NCBI GenBank assembly: GCA_934572465.1 | Contig: CAKTLG010000032.1 | Location: 1-19,089, forward strand | Length of the DNA: 19,089 nucleotides | Source: an uncultured Oscillospiraceae bacterium | GTDB taxonomy: Bacteria > Bacillota > Clostridia > Oscillospirales > Oscillospiraceae | Direction of reading: 5' to 3' | In this document: piece after piece, positions 1 to 7,348 of the stretch | Layout: every line of letters begins with the position of its first letter | How positions within the stretch are numbered: position 1 is the first letter of the stretch | Translations under genes and position numbers: made by a program | The notes under the pieces: model-generated | Seen by the model: the letters and a program-made list of their open reading frames with translations, nothing else | Told to the model about the DNA's origin: nothing | Databases searched by the model: none

Positions 1-197
1 GTGATGACCTTGTCGCCGGGCTTGACGGTCATCACAACGTCGTGACCGTCCACCATGCCGCCGGGGCCGACGGAAATCACTTCGGCGACGGAGGGCTTCT
101 CCTTGGCGCTGGCGGTCAGGATGATGCCGCCCTTGGTAGTCTCCTCGACCTCGACCATCTTGAGGATGACGCGGTCAGCAAGCGGGGTAAGTTTCAT
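1..197 (-). CDS. groES: GroES (Hsp10) co-chaperonin, 3' end cut off by the window edge
   Basis: Co-chaperonin that caps the GroEL folding chamber in the cytoplasm. About 65 N-terminal residues are visible. They begin MKLTPLADRVILK and contain TTKGGIILT and the VGPGG turn, all typical of GroES; the family is usually about 95 residues, so roughly a third is missing. The ATG at 197-195 follows an AAGGAGG ribosome binding site (207-213) at 9 nt. A sigma-A promoter and a perfect CIRCE operator lie upstream, as expected for a groESL operon repressed by HrcA, so groEL probably follows outside the window (inference). Confidence 0.96.
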   Translation of the reverse strand, partial: MKLTPLADRVILKMVEVEETTKGGIILTASAKEKPSVAEVISVGPGGMVDGHDVVMTVKPGDKVI

Positions 198-247
198 AGC
201 TTGGTGCCTCCTTGTATATTTTAAAATTCTAAACGATCTCAGGCGGG

Positions 248-274
248 TTAGCACTCAATATCGTTGAGTGCTAA
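248..274. promoter_or_regulatory. CIRCE operator (HrcA binding site)
   Basis: The sequence is TTAGCACTC, nine bases, GAGTGCTAA: a perfect match to the CIRCE inverted repeat, with all 9 bp of each arm intact. It lies directly downstream of the groES -10 box, covering the start of the transcript, so HrcA bound here would block initiation or early elongation of groESL. hrcA itself is not in the window. Confidence 0.98.
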
Positions 275-285
275 CCAACGGTGCT

Positions 286-314
286 ATCATAGCGCAAGCG
301 TACCGTATTTGCAA
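286..314 (-). promoter_or_regulatory. Sigma-A promoter of groES
   Basis: On the minus strand the -35 box is TTGCAA (314-309) and the -10 box is TATGAT (291-286), separated by 17 nt. Transcription would start near 279, just before CIRCE. Confidence 0.85.
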
Positions 315-391
315 GAGGTATTTTGGCAGTTTCTCAAAAATTCACAGCTTATTCAAATTCTTCCCATCCTGCGCGGACGGTCATACGGAAA

Positions 392-419
392 AACGGCGGA
401 TGCCTGCGCATCCGCCGTT
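392..419 (-). terminator. Intrinsic terminator of the lipid kinase gene
   Basis: A perfect 12-bp stem (392-403 with 408-419) and a 4-nt loop, followed on the minus strand by a short T run. It begins 6 nt after the stop codon of the kinase gene and separates it from the groES promoter. Confidence 0.88.
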
Positions 420-425
420 CCTTTA

Positions 426-1364
426 TCAGTCTTCCCGCGCCGTCGCGTCCGGATCGCAGCCGGCGGGAGCGAAGAAATTGAGCTTTTTGTCCGAGAGCTT
501 CAGCGTCACGCCCTGCGAGTGGAAGCACTCGCCGTCGAGGCACGTGACGATGTCGCCCTTGAGCGGCGTGATCGTCACGGTCTTCGCGCCGCTCACGCGG
601 ATAATATCCTGCGGCAGCTTTTTGTAGTTGCCCGCGCTGTAATCGGGGAAAAGCCTGGCAAAGCGCAGCTTGGGGACATTGCGCACCAGAACCGTGTGCA
701 GCAGGCCGTCGGTCATGCGGGCCTCGGGCACGGGCGTTGAGCCGCCGCCGTAGTAGCGGCCGTTGCACATGGAGACGAGCGCAAAGTCGTCCTCGATAAC
801 CTCGTCGTCCAGCGTGACGCGCCAGCGCTGGCCGATGCCGCGGAACAGTCCGTTCACCGCCACGCTGACTAAGTAGCTGCCGCGGCCGGAGAGCATCGGC
901 GAGGAGCTGAAATCGTGTACGCTCTCGGCGATGCGGGCGTCGATGCCCGTGCAGGCGATCGTCAGGCACTGCTTGCCGCTGCAGTCGATGAGGTCGAGCG
1001 GCGTGACAGGGCCGTTCCAGAGATTTTCCGCGTCAAGGAACAGCGGCATCGCGTCCTTGCCGAAGTTCTTCAAAAAGTCGTTGCCCGTGCCGATGGGGAT
1101 GCAGGTCATCGCGGCGTTGGGAAAGCCCGCGATGCCGTTGGCGATCTCATTGACCGTCCCGTCGCCGCCGCAGGCATAAAATCGGACGTATTCGCCGGTC
1201 TCGGCGATGGCGCGGGTCAGCGCCGTGGCATGGCCCTGAGAATTGGTCAGCATACACTCCACGTCAAGATCATGCTTTTTCCGCAGCGTTTCCGCCATGG
1301 CGTAGACGCGCTGGCGGCTGTCCTTTTTCCCCGCGGCGGGGTTGATGATGAAAATATGCCTCAA
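426..1364 (-). CDS. Diacylglycerol kinase-family lipid kinase (DagK/YegS-like)
   Basis: Predicted soluble lipid kinase of 312 residues that phosphorylates diacylglycerol or a related lipid with ATP, recycling diacylglycerol into phospholipid synthesis (family knowledge; the substrate is inferred). Seen: the N-terminal INPAAGK motif (about residues 7-13), the GGDGT catalytic-domain signature (66-70) and IPIGTGNDF (89-97), in the order and spacing of the DAGK catalytic domain, then a C-terminal beta-rich domain. Length is normal. The start is TTG: the codon at 1364-1362 is TTG, preceded by AGGAG at 9 nt, and the family N-terminus (RHIFIINP) leaves no room for another. It appears monocistronic, with its own terminator at 392-419. 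A LCB5/sphingosine kinase-like specificity is possible but not decidable. Confidence 0.92.
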   Translation of the reverse strand: MRHIFIINPAAGKKDSRQRVYAMAETLRKKHDLDVECMLTNSQGHATALTRAIAETGEYVRFYACGGDGTVNEIANGIAGFPNAAMTCIPIGTGNDFLKNFGKDAMPLFLDAENLWNGPVTPLDLIDCSGKQCLTIACTGIDARIAESVHDFSSSPMLSGRGSYLVSVAVNGLFRGIGQRWRVTLDDEVIEDDFALVSMCNGRYYGGGSTPVPEARMTDGLLHTVLVRNVPKLRFARLFPDYSAGNYKKLPQDIIRVSGAKTVTITPLKGDIVTCLDGECFHSQGVTLKLSDKKLNFFAPAGCDPDATARED

Positions 1365-1402
1365 AAAAGCTCACTCCTGCTCTGTGTTTACGTGTTCTCA
1401 AT

Positions 1403-1431
1403 ATTATATACTATACCGCAGCAAGGCAGAA
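1403..1431 (-). promoter_or_regulatory. Possible promoter of the lipid kinase gene
   Basis: A perfect minus-strand TATAAT (1408-1403) lies about 40 nt before the start codon. The -35 element at 17 nt spacing (TTCTGC, 1431-1426) is poor. An overlapping alternative -10 TATAGT (1415-1410) pairs with TTTTCT. Only the -10 box is convincing. Confidence 0.5.
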
Positions 1432-1484
1432 AAGAAAATGGACAGAGTGTTAAGAGCGTGTAAAAAATCTGTGGACGGCGCGGC

Positions 1485-1521
1485 AAAACAAAAGGAGGCG
1501 CTCCCTATTGGGAACGCCCCC
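1485..1521 (-). terminator. Intrinsic terminator of the hydroxyacid dehydrogenase gene
   Basis: A 12-bp stem with two G-T pairs (1494-1505 with 1510-1521), a 4-nt loop, then TTTTGTTTT on the minus strand, 16 nt after the stop codon. Confidence 0.88.
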
Positions 1522-1537
1522 TGACGAAAAAGGCTTT

Positions 1538-2512
1538 TTAGAACTTGGGCTTCTGGGCCTTGACCTTGGGCTCCTGACCGTTGCAGACGGCGACGATATC
1601 GTTGGCGACGCTGGTGCAGCAGTTGAGCACGCTCTGCTCGGTGGTGGCGGCCATGTGCGGGGTCATGATGACGTTGTCGAGATCGAACAGCTCGCGGCTG
1701 GACTCCTGAATGGGCTCATGCTCGAACACGTCGAGGCCGGCCTGGAACAGCGTGCCGTCCTTCAGGCACTCGACCAGCTCGTTCTCCTTGATGAGAGCGC
1801 CGCGCGCGCAGTTGATGAAGGAAGCGGTGGGCTTCATCCAGCTGAACTGCTCGCGGCCGATGGAATGCTCGGTGGAGGGAACGACGGGCAGATGGACGGA
1901 AACGAAGTCGGCCTGCTCCCAGACCTCCTTGGCGGTCTCCTTGAGCTCGCAGAGGTCGCCGAGCTTATCCTGCGTCATGTACGGATCGTAGCCGATGACC
2001 TTCATGCCGAAGCCGTGCTTGCACTTCTGCATAGCGAGCTGGGAGATGCGGCCGCAGCCGATCATGCCGAGCGTCTTGCCGCCGAGCTCGTAGGTGTGCT
2101 CCATGTCCATGCGGACGAGGAAGTTGCCACCGCGGAACTGACGGTCGACATAGGTGAAGCGCTTGGCGCACATAAGCATCAGCATGACGGCGTGCTCGGC
2201 GACAGCGTTGGCGTTGCCGGCGGGCGCGTAAACGACGGTGATGTCCTTGGCATGGGCGTGATCCATGTCGATGTTGTCAAGACCGGCGCCCTGCTTGCCG
2301 ATGACCTTGAGATTGGCGCAGGCGTCCATCATCTTGGCGGTGATGGGCTCGGTGCGGCACATGATGGCATCGGGCTGGAACTCGGCGAGTTCCTTGACAT
2401 AGGTCTCCTCGTCGTTGTGGCTGCACAGCTTCACTTCAAAGTCGTTGGACTCGAAGATATGCGTTGCGACCTCGTTCAGCTCGATGGTGTAGTAAACCTT
2501 AAACTTTGCCAT
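1538..2512 (-). CDS. D-isomer-specific 2-hydroxyacid dehydrogenase (phosphoglycerate dehydrogenase-like)
   Basis: Cytoplasmic NAD(P)-dependent enzyme of 324 residues that interconverts a D-2-hydroxyacid and a 2-oxoacid. Seen: a Rossmann motif GCGRIS (152-157; the usual last glycine is Ser), then Asp176 in GYDPY at the place that binds the NAD ribose. The catalytic triad is complete: Arg237 in CARGAL, Glu266 in FEHEP and His286 in TPHMAA. No C-terminal ACT domain is present, so this is the short form shared by SerA-like, hydroxypyruvate and lactate-type members; the substrate cannot be fixed from sequence. The ATG at 2512 has GAGAGGAG about 10 nt upstream. The gene is flanked by its own promoter and terminator, and no serine biosynthesis genes are adjacent. 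Confidence 0.9.
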   Translation of the reverse strand: MAKFKVYYTIELNEVATHIFESNDFEVKLCSHNDEETYVKELAEFQPDAIMCRTEPITAKMMDACANLKVIGKQGAGLDNIDMDHAHAKDITVVYAPAGNANAVAEHAVMLMLMCAKRFTYVDRQFRGGNFLVRMDMEHTYELGGKTLGMIGCGRISQLAMQKCKHGFGMKVIGYDPYMTQDKLGDLCELKETAKEVWEQADFVSVHLPVVPSTEHSIGREQFSWMKPTASFINCARGALIKENELVECLKDGTLFQAGLDVFEHEPIQESSRELFDLDNVIMTPHMAATTEQSVLNCCTSVANDIVAVCNGQEPKVKAQKPKF

Positions 2513-2573
2513 GATAAATGCTCTCCTCTCAAAATTTTAATTGAATTTCTCAATGATCATATTCAGTTCTTTC

Positions 2574-2602
2574 ATTATACCTTGCACCTTGCACAAAAGC
2601 AA
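2574..2602 (-). promoter_or_regulatory. Sigma-A promoter of the hydroxyacid dehydrogenase gene
   Basis: Minus strand: -35 TTGCTT (2602-2597), 17-nt spacer, -10 TATAAT (2579-2574). The spacer holds two copies of GTGCAAGG in tandem overlap (GTGCAAGGTGCAAGG), which could be a regulator site. Confidence 0.8.
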
Positions 2603-2737
2603 GCGAATTTGCGAAACTTTTGCAAGAATTGATTCAAACTTTTGAAGCTGTCGATTCATTTTGACGATTTGCCGTCATGCAAGCGCAGTGTTACATCGCG
2701 GCGCGCGGAAAACCGCGGTATGTCAAGCTGAGGTTGC

Positions 2738-2766
2738 TTGTGTTCCGCGCCGCCCTCCCGTAGAAT
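2738..2766 (+). promoter_or_regulatory. Probable promoter of the membrane protein gene
   Basis: TTGTGT (2738-2743), 17-nt spacer, TAGAAT (2761-2766). The -10 box matches 5 of 6, the -35 box is weaker. It fits a leader of about 50 nt before the ATG cluster at 2822. Confidence 0.55.
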
Positions 2767-2821
2767 AGACAGCGTCAGGGGCGTCCGCCCCGCGAGAGAC
2801 CGTGAAAAAGAGAGGAGACGT

Positions 2822-3604
2822 ATGATGATGGAACCCGATCTGACCCCGAACGCCGTCCCCGACGGCACCCCTGTTTCCGCCGATGCGCCCGTTCCCGCCG
2901 ATGCACCTGTTCCTGCTGAAGTCCCCGTGAACGCGCCGCCGCCGCGCGAGCATCCCCATGCGCCGCTGCTGCACAGAAGCTTTACGCGGCTGTTCCGGCT
3001 GAATCTTGCCGCGCTCCTTGTGAACGTTCTGAGCAACACCTTCAAGCTGGGGGAAAAGATCCCCGCGCTGCGCATCCCGCTGAGCCTTGCCTCGCTTGCG
3101 CTCAGCGTGCTGATCGTCGTAACGTTCTGGCAGATGCAGCGCGCCGTGCCGCGCTTCCGCAGGGCGGCGATCTGGAGCGCCGTGCCGCTGGCGGCCACGC
3201 CGCTGCTTTTGTGGATCAACAGCTCCGCCGCAATAGAAGGGCTGGGCAGAGAGAACCTTGACGCGCTGCTGCTCGTGCTGCTCGCGCTGCTGCTCGGCAT
3301 CCTCGCCGTTGGCGCGGCGGCGCAGTATCAGAAGCTCAGCGCCTGCGCCGAGGCCTTCGACGGCTATGACGGCGGCTTTGCCCGCAAATGGCGCACGCTG
3401 CGCACCTGGGCGGTCGCTCTGACCGCGCTGCTCGGCGCGCTCCTTGCGCTGATGTTCCTGCTGATGCTCTCGCAGGGGGCGTTTTTCTACCTCTTCGGCG
3501 GAACTGTGCTGCTGGCACTCCTGCTGGCGGTCATCATCGGCGTCGCGGTAACGAGCATCGTCGAGCTGGTGTACCAGTACCGCGCGGCACGGCTTTTTGC
3601 CTGA
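2822..3604 (+). CDS. Polytopic membrane protein of unknown function with a Pro/Ala-rich N-terminus
   Basis: I do not recognise the family. The 260-residue product starts with a soluble, acidic, proline-rich segment (about residues 4-48) holding a short repeat of the type VPADAP, then a basic stretch. Hydrophobic segments follow at about 85-103, 116-133, 147-167, 195-217 and 221-249, so roughly five membrane helices. Between helices three and four is a polar loop (about 168-194) rich in charged and aromatic residues. Three consecutive ATG codons (2822, 2825, 2828) follow the AGGAG at 2813-2817; the second has the best spacing (7 nt), so the exact start is uncertain by two residues. It is monocistronic, with its own promoter and a bidirectional terminator. 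Confidence 0.78.
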   Translation: MMMEPDLTPNAVPDGTPVSADAPVPADAPVPAEVPVNAPPPREHPHAPLLHRSFTRLFRLNLAALLVNVLSNTFKLGEKIPALRIPLSLASLALSVLIVVTFWQMQRAVPRFRRAAIWSAVPLAATPLLLWINSSAAIEGLGRENLDALLLVLLALLLGILAVGAAAQYQKLSACAEAFDGYDGGFARKWRTLRTWAVALTALLGALLALMFLLMLSQGAFFYLFGGTVLLALLLAVIIGVAVTSIVELVYQYRAARLFA

Positions 3605-3619
3605 CCCTCGCACCATGAA

Positions 3620-3655
3620 AAGGGGAGGCTCTCTTCGCTGAGAGAGCCTCCCCTT
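3620..3655. terminator. Bidirectional terminator between convergent genes
   Basis: A perfect 15-bp stem (3620-3634 with 3641-3655) with a 6-nt loop sits between the stops of two converging genes. The T run is better on the minus strand (CCCCTTTTC), serving the anti-sigma gene; on the plus strand the stem is followed by only two T, then ATCCTGTTTT. Confidence 0.82.
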
Positions 3656-3676
3656 ATCCTGTTTTGACCGCGCCGG

Positions 3677-4651
3677 TCAGGGCGCATCGCCCTGCATGGG
3701 GACAAAGAGCGCGTCCGCCATCGCAAGGAGCGCTTCGCTGTCCGCGCCGGTATCAACGCTCAGGCTGTACTCGATGCCGGGCACGATATCGAACCAGATG
3801 ATCTTGCCCGCGCCGCCCTCGTCATAGGAAAGCTGCGCCTCGCAGTAGCTCACCTGTCCCGCCGCATCCGCGGAAAAGCCGCCGAGACCGGAGATGTCCA
3901 CAAGCTCCAGCTCGCCCGGCGCGGTGCGGTACGCCCAGCGCGCGCCGTCCATCGTGAACGCCGTCTCGGCGACGGTCATGCCATCCTGAGAGAAGACGCT
4001 GATGACAACGTCCTCCGCGCCCTCCGGCGCGGTGGCCAGCTCCTGGCCGAGTCCCTGCGCAATGATCTCGGCGTTGCGCAGGAGCTGCGCGTCGCTGCTT
4101 GAGCTGCTCACGCACCACTGCTGACCCTCCGCGGGCAGGAACCAGCTCACATAGCCCGTGAGGTTGTTGGTGCACATGCGCAGCTGCGCGTCGCCCACCG
4201 TCCAGCTCAGATCCTGATCCCATGTCTCGTACATGCCGGAGATATCCTCGTTCTCGGCGCTCCGCGCCGCACGGCAGGTGTATGCCACGCCGTCGAGCGT
4301 GTAGTCGGCCTGCACGAGCGACGCGCCGGTTTCATCCGCATTCAGCGCCGTGAAGGTGATGTTCTCCGCACCGTCGGGCAGGACCATATGGAAGCCCATC
4401 GCGCGGATGCCCTCAAGCGTCGTATCCGTCCACGGATTCGGGATCTGCGTCGTATCGCCGCCGATGGTATCGCCGTCATTCTCGCCGCTGTTCCACGGCT
4501 GCCAGACGGCCGCCGCCGCAATGACGCAGACGCACGCGGCGGCAGCCGCAAAGCGCGTCCAGCTGTTTTTCTTCTTCATGGGTATCTGTGCCTCCTCAAG
4601 CATCGTCTTGTCAGCGGACTGCTGAAAGACCTCAAATTTGTGTTCGTTCAT
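3677..4651 (-). CDS. Single-pass membrane protein, presumptive anti-sigma factor of the adjacent ECF sigma
   Basis: Predicted 324-residue protein: a short cytoplasmic N-terminus (1-30), one membrane helix (about 32-49) and a large extracytoplasmic domain of about 270 residues rich in acidic and aromatic residues. No zinc-finger (ZAS) motif is present and I cannot name the outer domain. The role is inferred from topology and coupling: its ATG (4651-4649) overlaps the stop of the ECF sigma gene by 4 nt (ATGA), the usual layout of sigma/anti-sigma pairs. An AAGGAGGG ribosome site lies about 10 nt upstream inside the sigma gene. The outer domain could sense a ligand or envelope state. The same reading frame stays open further upstream, but only as a shadow of the sigma gene. 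Confidence 0.8.
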   Translation of the reverse strand: MNEHKFEVFQQSADKTMLEEAQIPMKKKNSWTRFAAAAACVCVIAAAAVWQPWNSGENDGDTIGGDTTQIPNPWTDTTLEGIRAMGFHMVLPDGAENITFTALNADETGASLVQADYTLDGVAYTCRAARSAENEDISGMYETWDQDLSWTVGDAQLRMCTNNLTGYVSWFLPAEGQQWCVSSSSSDAQLLRNAEIIAQGLGQELATAPEGAEDVVISVFSQDGMTVAETAFTMDGARWAYRTAPGELELVDISGLGGFSADAAGQVSYCEAQLSYDEGGAGKIIWFDIVPGIEYSLSVDTGADSEALLAMADALFVPMQGDAP

Positions 4652-5205
4652 AGTGCGATGCCCTCCTTTTTCATTGCCTCGCGCAGACGGTTCCTCGTGC
4701 GGAAGAGCGAGGATTTGACCTTCTCCTCGCTCGCGCCCACGGCCTGCGCGATCTCGCTCACGCTCTCGCCGTACCAGTAGCGGCGGACGAAGAAGACGCG
4801 GCTCTCGCGCGGCTGCGCAGCCAGAAACCGCCGCAGCCATGAGCGGAATTCCCCGGCCTCCGCCGCGCTCTGCGCGTCGTCCGCGCCGATAAGGCACGGC
4901 TCCAGTTCGTCGAACGCCTCGGTCAGAGCGCTCGCGCGCTTTTCCGCGCAGTTGTAGGCATAGCGGTCGAGCGCCAGATTGCGCGCGATGCGCGCAAGAA
5001 ACGCGCTCAGCACGCGGGGCCTTTCCGGCGGGATCGCGCTCCATACGCGGCCCCATACGTCGTTCAGGCACTCCTCGGCGTCGCGCTCGTCCGGCAGGAT
5101 GCGGCGGATGACGCCGCGGCAGAGCGCGCCGTACTTCCGCTCGCTCTGCGCGATGCCCTCCTCGCTGCGCGCAAGGAAAAGCTGCACGATCTCGTTGTCG
5201 TTCAA
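4648..5205 (-). CDS. ECF-type RNA polymerase sigma factor
   Basis: Extracytoplasmic-function sigma factor of 185 residues. Region 2 (about 22-90) contains DAEECLNDVW, the -10 recognition helix area, then ARIARNLALDRY. Region 4 (about 122-178) contains RRYWYGESVSEIAQAVGAS and the helix KVKSSLFRTRNRLREA that reads the -35 box. The branch with IPPERP after region 2 is common in gut Clostridia. Start choice: a GTG at 5214 lies inside the ribosome site itself, so the better start is TTG at 5205, with GAGGTGA about 8 nt upstream; the family normally begins at that residue. It is followed, with a 4-nt overlap, by its likely anti-sigma gene. An ECF-like promoter upstream suggests autoregulation. Confidence 0.9.
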   Translation of the reverse strand: MNDNEIVQLFLARSEEGIAQSERKYGALCRGVIRRILPDERDAEECLNDVWGRVWSAIPPERPRVLSAFLARIARNLALDRYAYNCAEKRASALTEAFDELEPCLIGADDAQSAAEAGEFRSWLRRFLAAQPRESRVFFVRRYWYGESVSEIAQAVGASEEKVKSSLFRTRNRLREAMKKEGIAL

Positions 5206-5267
5206 GACGGTCACCTCTTTTTTCTTTCATGCATGAATGAAGTACGATCGGTTCGTCTTCACCCTAT

Positions 5268-5295
5268 GAGACGGAGAAGCGCGGGAAAAGGTTGC
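5268..5295 (-). promoter_or_regulatory. ECF-type promoter upstream of the sigma gene (likely autoregulated)
   Basis: On the minus strand GCAACC (5295-5290) and CGTCTC (5273-5268) are separated by 16 nt. ECF promoters typically have an AAC core at -35 and CGT at -10 with this spacing, and no good sigma-A promoter is visible here. Transcription would start near 5262, leaving a leader of about 57 nt to the TTG start. The assignment is by motif only. Confidence 0.62.
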
Positions 5296-5334
5296 GCCGC
5301 GCCGCGCTTTTTTTGCGCCGCCGCCTTTTTTGCT

Positions 5335-5363
5335 TTGACAGACGGCGCACGCGCGGTTACAAT
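5335..5363 (+). promoter_or_regulatory. Strong sigma-A promoter of the apbE operon
   Basis: TTGACA (5335-5340), a 17-nt spacer and TACAAT (5358-5363): a perfect -35 and a 5 of 6 -10. Transcription would start near 5370, 27 nt before the apbE ATG. Confidence 0.9.
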
Positions 5364-5396
5364 AATACAATAGATCGCACGATTTCGGGAGCCGAT

Positions 5397-6449
5397 ATGA
5401 AAAAACTTTTTTCCGCGGCCGCGCTCGCTCTGGCGCTCGCGCTTTCTCTCTCCGCCTGCGGCGCTGCCGCGCCGCAGAGCGAAACGCGCACCGTGTACGC
5501 CATGGATACGGTGATGAACCTGACCGCTTACGGCGGCGATGCCACCGCGCTCGAAAGCGCGGAAAAGGAACTGCATACGCTGGACAAAGCCGTCCTCTCG
5601 CGCACGGCGGAGGGCAGCGGGCTTTATGCGCTCAACGCCGCAAACGGGGAAACCGTCCGCTTCGGCGCGGAGGACGCGCTGCCCGCATTGATCGAAACGG
5701 CGCTTGCTATTTCGGACGCGACAAACGGCGCGTTCGACCCGACGCTCGCCCCCGTGCTCGATGCGTGGGGCTTTACGAAGGATACGCGCCGCGTGCCGTC
5801 TGACGACGAGCTTGCGGAGCTTTTGCGCCATACGGGGCGCGATCAGGTCACGTGCACGCGCACGGCGGACGGCTGGGCCGTCGCGCTGTCGGACGGCGCG
5901 CAGCTCGACCTCGGCGGCATCGCCAAGGGCTACGCTGCCGACCTTCTGCGCGCGCAGCTTGAAGAAGAAGGCGTCACGTCCGCGACGCTCGACCTCGGCG
6001 GCGATGTGTTCGTCATGGGGAAAAAGAGCGACGGCAGCGACTGGCGCATCGCCGTCAAGGACCCTGCGGACACTGAGAGCTATCTCGGCATTCTGACGGC
6101 GTCGGACGCCTTTATCGTGACCTCCGGCGTCTACGAGCGCTATTTTGAGGAAAACGGCGTGCGTTATCACCACATCATTGACCCCAAGACCGGCCGCCCC
6201 GCGGAGAGCGGGCTTGTGAGCGTCACGGTCGTGTGCGAAAACGGCAGCTGGGCGGACGCGCTCTCGACGGCGTGCTTCGTCCTCGGCGCCGACGGCGCGC
6301 TCGCGCTGCGCGGCGACCTCGCCGCGCAGGGGACAAATTTCGAGCTTATCTTCGTCACCGACGACGGCCGCGTGCGCTATACCGGCGGCCTCGCCAATGC
6401 CTTCACACCAAATGCGGAAAGCGGGTACGCCTATGAAGCGCTCGCCTAA
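5397..6449 (+). CDS. apbE: FAD:protein FMN transferase (ApbE), lipoprotein
   Basis: Transfers FMN from FAD onto a threonine of target redox proteins, outside the cytoplasmic membrane. The 350-residue product starts with a lipoprotein signal peptide: basic MKK, a hydrophobic run and the lipobox LSAC with Cys21. ApbE landmarks follow in order: AMDTVMNLTAYG (35-46), DATNGAFDPTLAP (107-119), LDLGGIAKGYAAD (170-182), TSGVYERYF (242-250), HHIIDPKTGRP (258-268), and WADALSTA (285-292), where the Asp and Thr bind the metal. The ATG at 5397 is chosen over an in-frame upstream start because it gives the signal peptide and follows GGGAG at 5 nt. It heads a four-gene operon; the next gene overlaps its end by 17 nt. 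The target flavoprotein is not obvious in the window. Confidence 0.95.
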   Translation: MKKLFSAAALALALALSLSACGAAAPQSETRTVYAMDTVMNLTAYGGDATALESAEKELHTLDKAVLSRTAEGSGLYALNAANGETVRFGAEDALPALIETALAISDATNGAFDPTLAPVLDAWGFTKDTRRVPSDDELAELLRHTGRDQVTCTRTADGWAVALSDGAQLDLGGIAKGYAADLLRAQLEEEGVTSATLDLGGDVFVMGKKSDGSDWRIAVKDPADTESYLGILTASDAFIVTSGVYERYFEENGVRYHHIIDPKTGRPAESGLVSVTVVCENGSWADALSTACFVLGADGALALRGDLAAQGTNFELIFVTDDGRVRYTGGLANAFTPNAESGYAYEALA

Positions 6450-6822
6450 GCTGAAGCCCGCCGCGTGGGACGCGCTGGTGGTACTCGTCGTGCTGGCGCT
6501 GGCGGCGGGCCTTGCCGCAAGGCCGTATTTTGCGGCAAAGACGGCGGGCGAGCTGACGGTCAGCGTCACCGTCGATGGCGAGACGGTCGAGCGCTGCGCG
6601 CTTGCCGACTATGCGGGCGGCACGTATGAAAGCCGCGGCTATACGCTCACCGTGGCGGCGGCAGACGGCGCGGTATACGTCGTCTCGAGCGACTGCCCGA
6701 ATCAGGACTGCGTGCACTCGGGCGCGATCTCGCGCGCGGGGCAGAGCATCGTCTGCCTTCCCGCCCGTGTGGCGGTCACACTGGAGGGTGCAGCGTCCGA
6801 CTACGACCTGATCGCGGGGTGA
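6433..6822 (+). CDS. NusG domain II-containing membrane protein (EetA-like)
   Basis: A 129-residue protein with one N-terminal membrane helix (about 12-32) and an extracytoplasmic domain of the NusG-domain-II type. Its signature is SDCPNQDC (86-93), a glycine-bearing linker, then SIVCLPARV (105-113), giving three cysteines (88, 93, 108) that could bind metal or form disulfides. Despite the name this is not the transcription factor NusG. In Clostridia and Listeria such proteins are found next to ApbE and Gx-transporter-family genes; the EetA protein of the extracellular electron transfer locus is, as I recall, of this type. Its ATG lies inside the 3' end of apbE (17-nt overlap), and the next gene begins 4 nt after its stop, so translational coupling is likely. 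Confidence 0.87.
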   Translation: MKRSPKLKPAAWDALVVLVVLALAAGLAARPYFAAKTAGELTVSVTVDGETVERCALADYAGGTYESRGYTLTVAAADGAVYVVSSDCPNQDCVHSGAISRAGQSIVCLPARVAVTLEGAASDYDLIAG

Positions 6823-6826
6823 GCGC

Positions 6827-7345
6827 ATGAGGATCACCGTAAAACAGCTGACGCTCTGCGCGGTGCTCGCCGCGCTGGCGCTGGCGCTTTCGTATATGGA
6901 AGCGTTCTTTCCGCTCGTGCTGCTCGTGCCGCTGCCGGGCGTCAAGCTCGGACTTGCGAACATCGTCACGCTCTACGCGCTCTACGCGCTCGGCGTTCCG
7001 AGCGCGTTCTGCATCCTGCTCGTGCGCTGCACGCTCGGCGCGCTGTTTGCGGGCAACGCTTCGGCGCTGCTGTTTTCGCTGCTCGGCGGGCTGTCGGCGC
7101 TTTTTGTGATGGCGCTGCTGGGACGGTCGAAGCGTCTGAGCATTTTCGGCGTTTCCATCGCGGGCGCGGCGGCGCACAACTGCGGGCAGGTCTGCGCCGC
7201 GATCCTCACGCTTGGCTCGACCGCGCCGCTCTACTATCTGCCGTTTCTGCTGCTGGTGTCGCTCTTTACGGGCGCGCTCAGCGGCCTTGTCACCGCGCTT
7301 TTGTTCCGCGCGATGGCGCATATACCATATGGAGAGAGGGAATAA
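6827..7345 (+). CDS. Gx transporter family membrane protein (heptaprenyl diphosphate synthase component I-like; EetB-like)
   Basis: A 172-residue, very hydrophobic protein of about five membrane helices, resembling the S-component fold of ECF transporters. Family signatures seen: PLPGVKLGLANIVTLYAL near residues 36-53, GNASALLFSLLGG (about 76-88) and AAHNCGQVCAA. Databases often label the family heptaprenyl diphosphate synthase component I, but the membrane character and the ApbE/NusG-II neighbours argue for a transporter or electron-transfer role (EetB-like). ATG at 6827 with GGGGTGA just upstream, spanning the previous gene's stop. The ribosome site of the next gene lies within its 3' end. 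Which substrate or quinone it handles cannot be read from sequence. Confidence 0.88.
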   Translation: MRITVKQLTLCAVLAALALALSYMEAFFPLVLLVPLPGVKLGLANIVTLYALYALGVPSAFCILLVRCTLGALFAGNASALLFSLLGGLSALFVMALLGRSKRLSIFGVSIAGAAAHNCGQVCAAILTLGSTAPLYYLPFLLLVSLFTGALSGLVTALLFRAMAHIPYGERE

Positions 7346-7348
7346 ACC

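Noticed and set aside
1508..2632. Plus-strand open frame of 374 codons opposite the hydroxyacid dehydrogenase
   Set aside because: Low-complexity Leu/Ala/Gly/Asp/His product with no family features; it mirrors the real gene in GC-rich DNA.
3677..5230. Single fused open frame of 517 codons across the sigma and anti-sigma genes
   Set aside because: The upstream part is an out-of-frame reading of the sigma gene; the real anti-sigma start is the ATG at 4651, with a ribosome site and ATGA overlap.
6433..6822. Transcription elongation factor NusG
   Set aside because: No NGN or KOW domain; it is a secreted NusG-II-like domain behind a membrane helix.
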